64,000 nt of DNA. Origin: Opitutaceae bacterium (GTDB lineage: Bacteria; Verrucomicrobiota; Verrucomicrobiia; Opitutales; Opitutaceae). This document shows positions 1 through 10,796 of the stretch, one piece after another; the stretch's first letter is position 1, and every line of letters begins with the position of its first letter. Position numbers and translations under genes: made by a program. The notes under the pieces are model-generated. The model searched no databases. It was not told where the DNA came from and saw only the letters and a list, made by a program, of their open reading frames with translations. The DNA lies in assembly GCA_028691845.1 (NCBI GenBank), contig JAQUYL010000007.1, positions 62,001-126,000 on the forward strand, given 5' to 3'.

Positions 1-1
1 C

Positions 2-3000
2 ACCGATCCGACCAGTGCCACGCCCAACACGTTCCCCGGCAATATCAACCTGGGTGATCCGGATGGCGATGGAGCCGGAGTGGCGTTCAACCCCTCCGTC
101 CGCCTCGGTTCCGCCACAAGCGCCGTCCTCTCCGGCACGATCACGCCGCAGGTTAATATGGAAACCGGCAAGGCAGATACCTATCGTTTTGGCGGCGGCG
201 GCGGCACGCTCGAAGTCTCGGCAGATCTCAGCGACCCTGATCTGTCCACGCAGCGCTCAGTCGCGGTCGACTCACCCTCGATGCAGCCTCTCACCCTGCG
301 TCTTACCGGCACAAATAACACCTATACCGGCGGCACCTGGGTCACGCAATCGGCTGTCATCTTCCCCAGCACCAGCGCCCTGCCGCCCACCAGCGAAGGT
401 GGGGATCTCCATCTGGGCACCGGCGGTTACATCGGCCTGCAACTGGCCAGCAACACGCAGGATATTTCCACTTTTCTCTCCCACTTCCCCGCTAGCAATA
501 GTACAGGATTCATTGGATTTGACTCAACCACAGAGAACCCCACTCCCACACTTACCGACCTTGACCTTGGTGGTTTTATTAAAGGCGAATCTGATAGTGG
601 CCTTGGCGTGGCCACCACGACCAGTCTCACCCTGGATGGCACGATCACCCTGCCCGAAGGCGAATCGGCCTACCGTTTTTCCGGCTACAAGGGCGGCCAT
701 CTCACTGTTGCCAGCGACCTCACTGACCAAAGAAGTCTTATCATCGGGGACGTGGCCACTCCCGCCACCAACGGCGATGCGGTCAATAATCTCCGCTCTG
801 TCGTCACTCTGACTGGCAACAACACCTACACCGGTGGCACGGATCTCTACGCCGGCCGGCTGAATCTTGGCGGCAATTCGGTCCTGTCGCCGCTGGATCC
901 CGTCACCAATCCCCCGCATGGTCCGATCGGCACCGGCACGCTCACAGTCTGGGGTTCAAATTACGGCATCCCGGGCCTCTCCGCCGACAGTTCCGGACTT
1001 GCTCTCGAGAACAACATCACGCTCAGGTCGGACCTCAGCATCGAAGGGGGAAACGACTTCACTCTCTCGGGTACAATCTCCAATTATTCTGATTACGAAT
1101 ACGGTAATGAGTACTACGGCGGACTCGTCAAGAACGGCACCGGCACCCTCACTCTTTCGGGCAGCAATTCCTTCGGCTACTGGGGATCCAGTATCACCAT
1201 CCATCAGGGCGGCGTTATTTTCAAAAACAACTACGCTGCCGGCCAGGGCCCACTGGGTCTCATGGGTGCGGGCACTCCCTTCGCCGAATTTACCACCAGC
1301 GCTCCGGAGATCTATGGTCTCTTCGGCGACGCCACCGGAGGGCAGTTGAAACTGGCCGACAACTCGCACCTCACCATTTACCAAGATAACGATGGAATCT
1401 TCCGCGGTTTCATCACCGGCACGGGCGCGAGCCTGGAGCTCGCCGACGGGGATGGCCCGCTCACACTCGAGGGCGCCAACGACTATTCCGGCGGCACGAT
1501 GATCAGCGGCGGCTATCTGATCGCCAACAATGCGGACGGCTCCGCCACGGGTCCGGGCCCGATCACCGTCAACTGGGGCACGCTCCAGATTGGAACCGGC
1601 GGCACGACCGGTTCGGTGGCCGGATCGATTTATAACGACGACGAGGTGTACTTCAACCGCTCCGACGACTACACCTACGGCGGCAGCATTTCCGGCTGGG
1701 GCTACGTCGAGCAGGAGGGCACCGGCACGCTGACGTTCTCCGGAAGGAATACCTACTACGGCGACACCTATATCGACAGCGGCACGCTGGCGGATGGCGC
1801 CGCCGATGCGTTCTCGCCCAACAGCTATGTTTACCTGAACTCCGGTGCGACCCTGCAGGTCAACTTCAACGAGACTATCCCGAGTATCTCCGACTACTAC
1901 TACGACTATCAAATGGGTGGCGAAACCGGCGGCAAGGTGTCCATCGCCTCAGGCGCCAACCTCACTCTCACCGACTTTGATTATTCTTACTCCGGCTCAT
2001 TCTCGAACAACGGAAAACTGACGTTCGCTTATCCCGATGGCGGCGAGGTCTGCGGCACGATCAGCGGCTCGGGCTCAGTCGTGCAAAACGGCTGGGGTCT
2101 CTATTTCTACGGAGCCAACACCTATACCGGCGGCACCACGCTCAAGAACGGTGCCGAGCTGTACGCCTTTAACGAATCCGGCTCCGCCACCGGCACCGGC
2201 CCGATCACGATCGATCCTTATAGTTCGCTCTATATCGGCGACTACAGCTACACCGGCAGCAACTTTGGCGCCGTCTCCGGACCGATCATCAACAATGGCT
2301 ACGTGGGTTTCGACCGGAACGACACCATCAGCTATGGCGGCATCTCCGGATCGGGTGTAATCGATCAGTACGGCGGCGGGACGCTCCAGCTGACCGGAAC
2401 CAACGACTACAGCGGCCCCACCTGGATCTATAACGGCACATTGACCGATGGGATTTACGTCAACGATGTGCTGACCGGGGCGGACAATGCCTTTTCAGCC
2501 AAGAGCATTGTGTACCTTGCGCCCACCGATTTGAATTACTCGGCCTTGGATGTGTACTTCAATGAGACCATCGGTGGCCTGGCGGCGGACTACGATTATT
2601 GGGAACCGGGCTCCTACTATTATGGCCGCGTGTGCGGCCCGGTTAAGATCGACTCCGGCAAAAAGCTCACCCTGAATGTGGCCCGCCATTCTCCCAATAG
2701 CTACTACGAGGAATCCTATCACGATCACTTGTACTTCGGCTCAATCACCGGTGGCGGCGCGCTGGTCAAGACCGGCCCGGGCTATCAGTTCCTCGCCGGC
2801 GAGAACACCTACACCGGCGGCACCACGGTACAGCAGGGTGCACTCATCTTTGACAGCATCTCCTCCATCCCCACAACCGGTACGCTGACGGCTTCGTATG
2901 ATCCGATCAATGACGCGGTCGGTTACATCGGCCTCGCCAGCGAGCCCGAGTCCATCCAGTCGCAATTCCTCGACCGATTCGACAAGGCCAACACCAGCGG

Positions 3001-6000
3001 CTTGATCGGTTTCGACACCAATCCGTTCTATGGCGGCTTCAACTCTTTCGACGGCGACATCGATCTGACCGGATTCAATGCGAGTGTCCGCCTCGGTTCC
3101 GCCACAAACGCGGCCCTGTACGGCAACATCACTCCCCAGGACACGGCCTACTACCGCTTCGGCGGCGGCGGCGGCTTCCTGCAAGTCGACTCGGGCTTGA
3201 GCAACGACCCGAATACGCAGGCGGCGCGTTCCCTGGTGGCGGACTCACCCGCCTGGGCGCCGCTCACGGTCCAGCTTCTCGGCGAGAATACCTACACCGG
3301 CGGCACGTCGGCCACGCAATCGGCCGTCATCTTTGCCCCGCAGTCGCTTCCCGCCACGGGCAGCCTCACGCTCGGCACGGGCGGCTATATCGGCCAGCAA
3401 CTGGTCGGCGGCATGTATGCGCCTCCTTCCTACAGCTACTCCTCTTCCGTGCTCGGCAGCGATCCGGCCGTCACCAATTTCCTGTTCCGTTTCCCCACGA
3501 CCACCTCCGCCGGCTACATTGGCTTTGATTCGGACGAGGTTTATTATCACTCCCAACTTTCTGACGGGGCCAACATCGTTGATTTAAACCTGAGCACCCA
3601 AGGCTTCAACAGCCCCACCTTCGGCATCGCCACGTCCTCCTTCCTCAATCTTTCCGGAACCCTCACCCTGCCCGCCGGGGCGACTGCTTACCGCTTTGCC
3701 GGTTACAAGGGTGGCATGCTCAGTGTCCATGCCCCCCTCACCGGCAGCCGCAGTGTCATTATCGGTGATCCCAATCCCAATGTCCTCGCCACGATCGGCG
3801 ACCCGTACCGGGAAAATCTCTCCATGGTCACCTTGAGCGGCAAGAATACCTACGCAGGCGGGACGACCTTGTATGGTGGCGGGCTCGGGATCGGCAATGA
3901 CCAGGCCCTCGGCACCGGCGCGCTGACTATAGCCGGCCCCGATCCGGCGGTCTTCCCCGAAGCGCCGGCGGCGACACTCGTCGGCATGGGCTACGGGATC
4001 AAGCTTGCCAACGACATCGTTCTCAACCGCAACCTTGAGATCTGGGGCAGTGGAGGCCTCGGCCCCAACAGTGTCTCGGCACTCAATGGCAGCCCCTCCT
4101 CGGGGCTGACCCTGGCCGGCATGATCTCCGGTTCCGGCGGTCTCACCCTTGGCTATGGCGAATACCGTCTCCTCGGCAGCAACACGTATTCGGGTGGCAC
4201 AACCATTGAATACGGCGCAGCGATCGGCATTGGCAACGCCAACTCCTTCGGCACTTCGACCGGCAAGATCTCCCTCGGCCGGCCTTCCGATCCGTACAGT
4301 GAAACCAAGCTTTATCTCTACACCCTCAACACCCTCAACGGGCAGGTGACGGTCGCCAATCCCATCGAGGTCAACGGAGAATACGCTTATCTGTATTACG
4401 AAGGCCGCAAGGGTGCGCTCACCCTGAGCGGAGACATCACTCTCCACGGCTACGGCCTGGACCTCTACCTCCAAGGGGGCAGTCCGCTGAATCTGACCGG
4501 CGGCATCGGAGAGGCCGATCCCAATAACCCCAGCTACAGTGAATTCGATGTCCGCGGAAGTGGCACCGTGAAGCTCACGGGCACCAACACCTACACGGGC
4601 GGCACCTGGGTCTATGACGGAAGGCTCATCTTCGGCGACACGAGCTCCATCCCCGCCATGGGTCCCCTCGCAGCCTATCAGGGTTACGACTGTAACACCG
4701 GCAACAGTACTTACGGCTATATCGGCCTGTCGAAGGACCCGGCGACACCCTCCGACCTGCAGAAGCTGTTCATCGACCGATTTGATCGTTACGACACTTA
4801 CGGGACGATCGGTTTCGATACGGATCCTGCGCTCTCGACGCCCAACACCTTCTCCGGCGACATCAATCTCGACTACTCGAACACGGATTATTCGTTCAAT
4901 TCCTCCGTGCGCCTTGGTTCCGCCACGACCACGGCTGACGGCACGAAGCCTGGCGCCATTCTGACAGGCACGATCACACCGCAATACTCGCAGTACCGCT
5001 TTGGCGGTGGCGGAGGGACGCTCGAGGTCGACTCCGCGCTAGTCGATGGCCAGAATACTACGCCGAAAGGTGGCGTGGAGGCCATGTTCGTCCCTTCCGG
5101 GAACTTCTCTCTCTCCGCGGATTCGCCTGCAAGGTATCCCCTCACCCTCGTCCTTGCCGGCGCCAACACCTACACCGGCGGCACTACGGCCACGCAAACG
5201 GCCGTCATCTTCGGCAACTCCGGCGCCTTGCCTGCCACCGGTAATCTCACACTCGGTACCGGCGGCTATATCGGCCTGCAGCTGGCGGCCCACACCCTGG
5301 GCAACGACGCTTCCATTTCCGGCAGTACCGGTTTCCTCTCCCGCTTCAGCAGTCCGTCTACCGGTTTCATCGGCTTCGATTCGCCCTCTGGCTATACTTA
5401 CACAATCACCGACCTCGATCTTAACAGCTTTACCAGCTCTGGCTTTGGCGTAGCCACCACCACGAATCTCACTCTCGCCGGCACGTTCACCTTGCCCTCT
5501 GGTTCGACAGTCTACAGTTTTGCCGGCTACAAGGGCGGCCAACTCACGGTGAGCAGCTTGCTGGCCGACGGCACTACTCCAAGCCCCATCGTTCGCAGCG
5601 TGACTATTGGCGACACCAATGTGCCGGCGACTTATGGCACCAAAGTCAACGATCAGGTGGTCCCGTCGGAAGTCCGGCTGGATGGGGCCAACACCTATTC
5701 TGGCGGCACGTCTCTCCTCGCCGGCAAATTGATTCTCGGCCTCAGTTCGGTCCTCTCCCCCGACCTGCTGTCAATCTTTTCCGGTCCGGTCGGCACAGGT
5801 CCCCTCACCGTGGGAAACAACTCGGGTGATTATTGGTATGATGGCATGTCCGATTACTCTTCCTGGTATGATCGGATGCCCATGCGCATCCTTGAGGCCG
5901 GCGTTGCCGATCTGACCCTTGCCAATTCCATCGTTCTCCGGGACAATTTGCGCGTCGACGGGGTTAATTCCTTCACCCTCTCGGGTTCGATTTCCGGCTC

Positions 6001-7120
6001 CTACGGCATCTACAAGAGCGGCTCTGGTGCTCTCACCCTTTCGGGCAATAACACTTTTTCGGGGGGCATCTATATCGCTCAAGACAGCGAAATCATTTTC
6101 GACCACAATTATGCTGCCGGCAACGGCCCGCTCGCACTCGGCGGCCCGCTTCTCGGCGCTTTAGCCACCTTCAACACTGATCTGCCAAAGATCAATGATC
6201 TCTCCGGCGATGCCGCCGCTGATCGAATCGATCTCGCCTCCGGCTCCACTCTCACGATCGTGCAATACGCCGACAGCGTCTACAGCGGCACCATCACTGG
6301 AGACAACGCGATCGTGAACGTAGAGGGATCCGGGACCCTTCGCCTCGACGGCAGCAGCAGCACCTACTCCGGCGGCACCGTCCTGAACGGCGGCACTGTC
6401 ATCGCTGCCACTCGCGATCCGTTAGTCAGCACCACCCCGCTCGGCACCGGACCAATTTCCTTTTCCTCGGGAGGGCGCCTGGGTGTGGCCAACGGCATGA
6501 CGCTCACCAACTCGCTGAGCCTTGAATCCAGTGGCGAGATTTTTGGGATGGGAACACTCGCTCCCACCAATCTCCCAGTGGTAAGCAATTCGTTCAAGCT
6601 CTCGCCTGGCAGCGTGGACTCTCTCAACCGCATCGGCACCCTCAGCTTCGGCGGTTCGGCAGGCCTGGCCTTTGGGACGGGCGGCACGATGGTCATCGAC
6701 ATGATGGATCCCTACGGCGCCCCCGGTACCGGCTTCGACACCCTCGTCATCGCCGGCGGGCTTGACATCACCGCGACCACCGCGGAGCCCTTCACCCTGC
6801 GGCTGGTTTCCTACAACCCGTCGGCCTTTGGCAACGACCTGGGCTACGTGCCGAGCTTTGATCCCACCACGGCGGAGTTCTCCGGTTTGAATATTGTGAC
6901 CGCCAATGGCGGCATCACCAACTTCGATCCCGCCAAGTTCGTCATCGATACCTCGAGTTTCTTCCCGACACCCGTCGATCCCGCCCACTTCTTCCTCACC
7001 GCCACCAGCAACGAGATCCTGCTCAACTTCACCCCCGTGCCCGAGCCCTCTACGTATGCGCTCATCCTGCTCGGACTCGGCGTAGTGCTGCTGCCGGTTC
7101 TCCGTCGTCGTCGCGGTTAA
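2..7120 (+). CDS. Giant PEP-CTERM beta-strand-repeat protein, 5' truncated
   Basis: The reading frame is open from base 2 to the TAA at 7118-7120, so the gene begins outside the window and its signal peptide is not visible. About 2370 residues are present. They are Gly/Thr/Ser/Asn-rich and carry many copies of the autotransporter-associated beta-strand motif N-T-Y-T-G-G-T (for example near 319, 823, 2113, 2800, 3283, 4585, 5164), which predicts a long beta-helix. A longer module, FNxSVRLGSAT...ITPQ...YRFGGGGG, recurs near 80, 3080 and 4900. The end is a PEP-CTERM tail: VPEPS at about 7037, a hydrophobic stretch, then an RRRR cluster. Proteins of this class are exported and are thought to be sorted and cleaved by an exosortase (family knowledge). 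A surface or matrix role is inferred; the ligand is unknown. Confidence 0.9.
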   Translation, partial: TDPTSATPNTFPGNINLGDPDGDGAGVAFNPSVRLGSATSAVLSGTITPQVNMETGKADTYRFGGGGGTLEVSADLSDPDLSTQRSVAVDSPSMQPLTLRLTGTNNTYTGGTWVTQSAVIFPSTSALPPTSEGGDLHLGTGGYIGLQLASNTQDISTFLSHFPASNSTGFIGFDSTTENPTPTLTDLDLGGFIKGESDSGLGVATTTSLTLDGTITLPEGESAYRFSGYKGGHLTVASDLTDQRSLIIGDVATPATNGDAVNNLRSVVTLTGNNTYTGGTDLYAGRLNLGGNSVLSPLDPVTNPPHGPIGTGTLTVWGSNYGIPGLSADSSGLALENNITLRSDLSIEGGNDFTLSGTISNYSDYEYGNEYYGGLVKNGTGTLTLSGSNSFGYWGSSITIHQGGVIFKNNYAAGQGPLGLMGAGTPFAEFTTSAPEIYGLFGDATGGQLKLADNSHLTIYQDNDGIFRGFITGTGASLELADGDGPLTLEGANDYSGGTMISGGYLIANNADGSATGPGPITVNWGTLQIGTGGTTGSVAGSIYNDDEVYFNRSDDYTYGGSISGWGYVEQEGTGTLTFSGRNTYYGDTYIDSGTLADGAADAFSPNSYVYLNSGATLQVNFNETIPSISDYYYDYQMGGETGGKVSIASGANLTLTDFDYSYSGSFSNNGKLTFAYPDGGEVCGTISGSGSVVQNGWGLYFYGANTYTGGTTLKNGAELYAFNESGSATGTGPITIDPYSSLYIGDYSYTGSNFGAVSGPIINNGYVGFDRNDTISYGGISGSGVIDQYGGGTLQLTGTNDYSGPTWIYNGTLTDGIYVNDVLTGADNAFSAKSIVYLAPTDLNYSALDVYFNETIGGLAADYDYWEPGSYYYGRVCGPVKIDSGKKLTLNVARHSPNSYYEESYHDHLYFGSITGGGALVKTGPGYQFLAGENTYTGGTTVQQGALIFDSISSIPTTGTLTASYDPINDAVGYIGLASEPESIQSQFLDRFDKANTSGLIGFDTNPFYGGFNSFDGDIDLTGFNASVRLGSATNAALYGNITPQDTAYYRFGGGGGFLQVDSGLSNDPNTQAARSLVADSPAWAPLTVQLLGENTYTGGTSATQSAVIFAPQSLPATGSLTLGTGGYIGQQLVGGMYAPPSYSYSSSVLGSDPAVTNFLFRFPTTTSAGYIGFDSDEVYYHSQLSDGANIVDLNLSTQGFNSPTFGIATSSFLNLSGTLTLPAGATAYRFAGYKGGMLSVHAPLTGSRSVIIGDPNPNVLATIGDPYRENLSMVTLSGKNTYAGGTTLYGGGLGIGNDQALGTGALTIAGPDPAVFPEAPAATLVGMGYGIKLANDIVLNRNLEIWGSGGLGPNSVSALNGSPSSGLTLAGMISGSGGLTLGYGEYRLLGSNTYSGGTTIEYGAAIGIGNANSFGTSTGKISLGRPSDPYSETKLYLYTLNTLNGQVTVANPIEVNGEYAYLYYEGRKGALTLSGDITLHGYGLDLYLQGGSPLNLTGGIGEADPNNPSYSEFDVRGSGTVKLTGTNTYTGGTWVYDGRLIFGDTSSIPAMGPLAAYQGYDCNTGNSTYGYIGLSKDPATPSDLQKLFIDRFDRYDTYGTIGFDTDPALSTPNTFSGDINLDYSNTDYSFNSSVRLGSATTTADGTKPGAILTGTITPQYSQYRFGGGGGTLEVDSALVDGQNTTPKGGVEAMFVPSGNFSLSADSPARYPLTLVLAGANTYTGGTTATQTAVIFGNSGALPATGNLTLGTGGYIGLQLAAHTLGNDASISGSTGFLSRFSSPSTGFIGFDSPSGYTYTITDLDLNSFTSSGFGVATTTNLTLAGTFTLPSGSTVYSFAGYKGGQLTVSSLLADGTTPSPIVRSVTIGDTNVPATYGTKVNDQVVPSEVRLDGANTYSGGTSLLAGKLILGLSSVLSPDLLSIFSGPVGTGPLTVGNNSGDYWYDGMSDYSSWYDRMPMRILEAGVADLTLANSIVLRDNLRVDGVNSFTLSGSISGSYGIYKSGSGALTLSGNNTFSGGIYIAQDSEIIFDHNYAAGNGPLALGGPLLGALATFNTDLPKINDLSGDAAADRIDLASGSTLTIVQYADSVYSGTITGDNAIVNVEGSGTLRLDGSSSTYSGGTVLNGGTVIAATRDPLVSTTPLGTGPISFSSGGRLGVANGMTLTNSLSLESSGEIFGMGTLAPTNLPVVSNSFKLSPGSVDSLNRIGTLSFGGSAGLAFGTGGTMVIDMMDPYGAPGTGFDTLVIAGGLDITATTAEPFTLRLVSYNPSAFGNDLGYVPSFDPTTAEFSGLNIVTANGGITNFDPAKFVIDTSSFFPTPVDPAHFFLTATSNEILLNFTPVPEPSTYALILLGLGVVLLPVLRRRRG

Positions 7121-7271
7121 CCCTTCCCGCCTCCTCTGCCAAAAGGGCGGTTCCCGGCTGGTCAGAAAAGGAGGATGCCGCATATTGTGGCCGGGGATTT
7201 ACGCGTGCATCACCCGGCCTTGCCCACAAATCCCCTTGCGCAAGGCAGGGGGGATGCAGTACAGCTGAGAC
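7121..7271. other. Intergenic spacer between tandem PEP-CTERM genes
   Basis: A 151-bp gap separates the two same-strand genes. It holds a CCTTGCGCAAGG self-complementary block near 7230-7245 and a G run just before the next start. No promoter could be assigned with confidence. Confidence 0.3.
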
Positions 7272-10200
7272 ATGTCGACACGCGTTCGATTGTCCTTCGC
7301 ACTGGCAATCTTGCTTGCATCGACAGGCTTGGCGTTGGGAGCAAGCTTCCCTCAGTATTATTGGACCGGTCTTGGCGCAGACAGCAATTTCACCAATCCC
7401 GCCAACTGGACTGCCGACGGAGTGCCGAGCGGAACATCCGACACGGACGACGTCAACTTCGGCTCCACCTCCCGGCCCAAAGTACAGTTTCTCAGCTCCG
7501 CCACGCTGCACAGCCTGATCTTCAACTATCCTGCCAATTATTATAGTCTGTTCGGCGGCGCCGGATCTCCCACCCTTTCGCTCAATGGCGACATCTCGAA
7601 CCTAGCCGACTCCGGAGGTATCGAGTTCTATTCCAGCCTGAAAGTGGCGCTTACTGCCGGCTCGCATACCTTCAGCTCCGCCGGCGCAAATATCCTGATC
7701 GACAGTCAGATCGGCGAAACCGGTGGCGCGGCCTCTTTGTCGTTAACCGGGACAGGTTTCTTTTATCTTTATGGAGCGAACACTTTCAGCGGCGACATGA
7801 CCGTGGGAACGGGCACCTCCCTGGTCCTCGGCAGTTCCAGTTACGCGCCCGACGGCATCTCCTACAGCCCCGTCGGCAAAAGCACCCTCACGCTGCAGTC
7901 CGGCTCCACTCTGGCCACGGAAGCCTACGACAGCAATGGCGTCACCCTGGCGAACAACATCTCACTCAGCGATGGAGTCACCTTTGCCCGTTCATCCTAT
8001 TATTACGGGGACAACGAGCTCACCCTCACCGGTAGCATGTCGGTCGCGCCCGTTGACGGCACGCTTACCGTCCATCTCAACGAGGCGTCGGTCTTTCTGA
8101 AAGGGACGCTAGATGCGACCGGCAGCACCACCATCACCTTCGATAACACCAGTGCCTCCAATTGGCATGGGAATTTCATCCTGGGCGGCACGACCACCGG
8201 CAACATCACCAAGGTGATCGCCAATGGCACTGGCGTCATTTTCGGCAACCCCACCGCCGTGCCCACGACCCTCAGTATTCAGGCGATCAACAACGGCTAC
8301 ATCGGCGTCGCCGTCACCAATACCACCTCCATTCCGTTCGTGTCCTATCCGACCAACTGGGCCAGCACCGTGCTGGCTCAGATCCAGGCCGCGGACCGGG
8401 CCACCTTCGTCGGCACCTTCGGCTTCGATACGGATGAGAGTGCGTTCGGCGAGATACCCCAGACTTTCGCCGACAATCTCGACTTTTCAGCCTTCAGCCC
8501 CACGACCTTCACCCTCGGTTCGAGTTCTTCCGCGGTGCTCACCGGCACGATCACCTCTCCGGCCAGCGGCAACTATCCGTTCGGCAACGGCGGCGGGGCT
8601 CTGATCGTGAAAAGCAACCTCACGGCCGCAACCGGTGTCTCGGTGATCTCGCAGGCGTCCTCGTCGAACGACAATTCCCTGACCGTCATCCTCCAAGGCA
8701 ACAACTCCTATACCGGCAATCTTACCATCGCCAATTCCGCCGTCGTGCTTGATTCCGCGAACGCCCTGCCCGCCGGGAAGACGGTCGTACTTGGCACCGA
8801 TTCCAAGGCCTACATTGGCTACACCGATAACTTCACCGGGGAGACCAGCGTCAACAATTTCATTGTCAACCGCCTCACGGACTATTCTGCCTCGGGTGAT
8901 CCCACGGCGATTCTCGGTCTCGACTCCAAGGATTGGATCGCCGCCAAGCTGGCCGGGACCTCGACCGCCGGTATCACCCGCACGGTTTCCGACAACATCG
9001 ACCTAAGCGGGCTGGGACCCATCTACCTCGGCACGCTGAGCAGCGCGACCCTGACCGGAACCATCAAGATCGCTGCCAGCAGCGGCACCCTTTATCTTGC
9101 CAGTGCCAGCGACGGACAACTCGCGATCACTTCTCCCCTCACGGCTTCGGGCAACATCGCGTCCGTCGTCGTCGGAACGCCCAGCGGCTCGCCCTTCGAC
9201 GGAGAACACGGAACGGTCGGCTTGATTTCCGGAAGCAGCACCTACAGCGGCGGCACCAATCTTCTCACCGGCACCCTGCTTGTCGGTGCCAGCAGCACCA
9301 AATCGGTGGAAGTCATCACGAGCGGCCCGCTCGGAACCGGCGCCCTGACGGTCGCTCCCAACTACAATGGCAATCTCACCCTGGCTTCGAACAGCCTCGT
9401 GGGATGGACCATCGACAACCCCGTCAGCATCGGGAGCAACCTCACCCTCGGCCAGGCGACCTACGACAATTACGGCTATATTACCGCCGCCGACACCAAC
9501 AAACTCATCCTAACCGGTGTGATCAGCAATCCGTCCGGTTATTATGGCCATCTGGTCATCAACGGCCCCACGGTCCTCGACGGCGCCAACACCTACTCGG
9601 GCGGCACCGAGATCAATGCCGACACCACGGTCAACACGAACACCGGCATCGGCACCGGCAATGTCAACATCGGCAATGATGCCATCGTCTCGTTTGCCTC
9701 CTTGGCCCCGGTTATCGGCAGTCTGGGCAACAGTTGGATAAACGGCTCCTCGGGATTGATGGTGCTGCTTGACGGCTCCACGCTCACGATCAACCAGGCC
9801 CAAGACGGATACTTCTCCGGCCAGATTGGCGGGCTGGACGTCGCTCCGGTTATCACTAGCGCCAGCCTGGTGAAAAATCAGGAAGGCAAGCTCACCCTCA
9901 CGGGCAACAATCTCTATAACGGCGGCACCACCATCAACGACGGCGTTCTTGTGGCCGGCAGCAGCTCCGCCCTGGGCCCCGGCTCCATCACGCTCAACAG
10001 CGGCAAGCTCAGCCTGAATCCCGGCGTCACCCTGACCAACGTCCTGACGCTCAATTCCGGCGCTCTCGGTGGCCGCGGCACCTTCTCTCCTTCCTCCGCT
10101 CCGGTCATCGGCACGGGCCTCTTCCTGGCTCCCGGCGGCGGCAATCCCAATCCTGCCGGCATCCTGAATTTCGGCGCCAACGGGCTGACCTTGGCGGATG

Positions 10201-10622
10201 GCGGCACCTACAACTGGCAACTCCAGTCGGTCTCTTCCTACGAGGGCGTGGGCTGGGATATGATCCACACGACCGGTGCGATTACCCTGCCCAGCAGCGG
10301 CCAGTTCACGCTCAAGCTGATTTCTATCGCCCCGGAGGGCACCAACGGCGTGATCAGCGACTTCAATTCCTACCAGCCCTATTCCTGGGCCGTGGCCACC
10401 GCGGCAAGCTTCTCGGGTTCGACCGGCAACATCAGCATCAACACTTCGCTGTTCCAGAATCCCCTCAACGGTGGATTTTTCTCCCTGAGCTTGGGTACTT
10501 TCAATTCGAGCCCGGCGTTATTGCTCAACTTCACCCCCGTGCCCGAGCCCTCCACGTATGCGCTCATCCTGCTCGGACTCGGCGTAGTGCTGCTGCCTAT
10601 GCTTCGCCGCCGGCGCCGGTAG
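7272..10622 (+). CDS. PEP-CTERM beta-strand-repeat protein
   Basis: This 1116-residue secreted protein starts with a clear signal peptide: Arg near the N-terminus, a hydrophobic core at residues about 6-22, and a small-residue cleavage region before SFPQYYW. The body is a low-complexity beta-helix type with NTYSGGT/GTLTLSG repeats, including a degenerate copy of the GFDTDxxxF...SAVLTGTIT...GNGGGALIV module seen in the upstream gene. It ends with a PEP-CTERM tail (VPEPSTYALILLGLG, then RRRRR). That tail is nearly identical to the upstream gene's at both DNA and protein level. The two genes are probably duplicates whose ends are kept alike by conversion. Function beyond cell-surface sorting is not known. 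Confidence 0.9.
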   Translation: MSTRVRLSFALAILLASTGLALGASFPQYYWTGLGADSNFTNPANWTADGVPSGTSDTDDVNFGSTSRPKVQFLSSATLHSLIFNYPANYYSLFGGAGSPTLSLNGDISNLADSGGIEFYSSLKVALTAGSHTFSSAGANILIDSQIGETGGAASLSLTGTGFFYLYGANTFSGDMTVGTGTSLVLGSSSYAPDGISYSPVGKSTLTLQSGSTLATEAYDSNGVTLANNISLSDGVTFARSSYYYGDNELTLTGSMSVAPVDGTLTVHLNEASVFLKGTLDATGSTTITFDNTSASNWHGNFILGGTTTGNITKVIANGTGVIFGNPTAVPTTLSIQAINNGYIGVAVTNTTSIPFVSYPTNWASTVLAQIQAADRATFVGTFGFDTDESAFGEIPQTFADNLDFSAFSPTTFTLGSSSSAVLTGTITSPASGNYPFGNGGGALIVKSNLTAATGVSVISQASSSNDNSLTVILQGNNSYTGNLTIANSAVVLDSANALPAGKTVVLGTDSKAYIGYTDNFTGETSVNNFIVNRLTDYSASGDPTAILGLDSKDWIAAKLAGTSTAGITRTVSDNIDLSGLGPIYLGTLSSATLTGTIKIAASSGTLYLASASDGQLAITSPLTASGNIASVVVGTPSGSPFDGEHGTVGLISGSSTYSGGTNLLTGTLLVGASSTKSVEVITSGPLGTGALTVAPNYNGNLTLASNSLVGWTIDNPVSIGSNLTLGQATYDNYGYITAADTNKLILTGVISNPSGYYGHLVINGPTVLDGANTYSGGTEINADTTVNTNTGIGTGNVNIGNDAIVSFASLAPVIGSLGNSWINGSSGLMVLLDGSTLTINQAQDGYFSGQIGGLDVAPVITSASLVKNQEGKLTLTGNNLYNGGTTINDGVLVAGSSSALGPGSITLNSGKLSLNPGVTLTNVLTLNSGALGGRGTFSPSSAPVIGTGLFLAPGGGNPNPAGILNFGANGLTLADGGTYNWQLQSVSSYEGVGWDMIHTTGAITLPSSGQFTLKLISIAPEGTNGVISDFNSYQPYSWAVATAASFSGSTGNISINTSLFQNPLNGGFFSLSLGTFNSSPALLLNFTPVPEPSTYALILLGLGVVLLPMLRRRRR

Positions 10623-10643
10623 GGACGGACCGCCGGGCCGTCC
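10623..10643. terminator. Hairpin after PEP-CTERM gene
   Basis: GGACGG (10623-10628) pairs perfectly with CCGTCC (10638-10643) around a 9-nt loop, immediately after the TAG stop. There is no T tract, so it may be a stability hairpin or a weak terminator. A second weaker inverted pair, AGTGGT/ACCACT, lies about 30 bp further on. Confidence 0.35.
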
Positions 10644-10796
10644 GCGAATTGGTCTGCCGCGCGCCTAGTGGTCGCGCCTTACCCGTAACCACTCGCGGGA
10701 TAAGCCTAATAGCTATGGGACGTTTGGTATGAGGTCCCTTGGCATCGGTCCATATGCCGCTTGGCAAACGACTGCCTCCGCGTTTACTGCGCTCGG

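Noticed and set aside
3584-4984. Minus-strand ORF of about 466 codons in the first PEP-CTERM gene
   Set aside because: Antisense of GC-rich repeats; composition follows the codon pattern of the real gene.
10705-10720. Another palindrome copy (CTAATAG core) before the peptide-binding gene
   Set aside because: Only the 7-bp centre matches; the GTCA/TGAC arms are absent.
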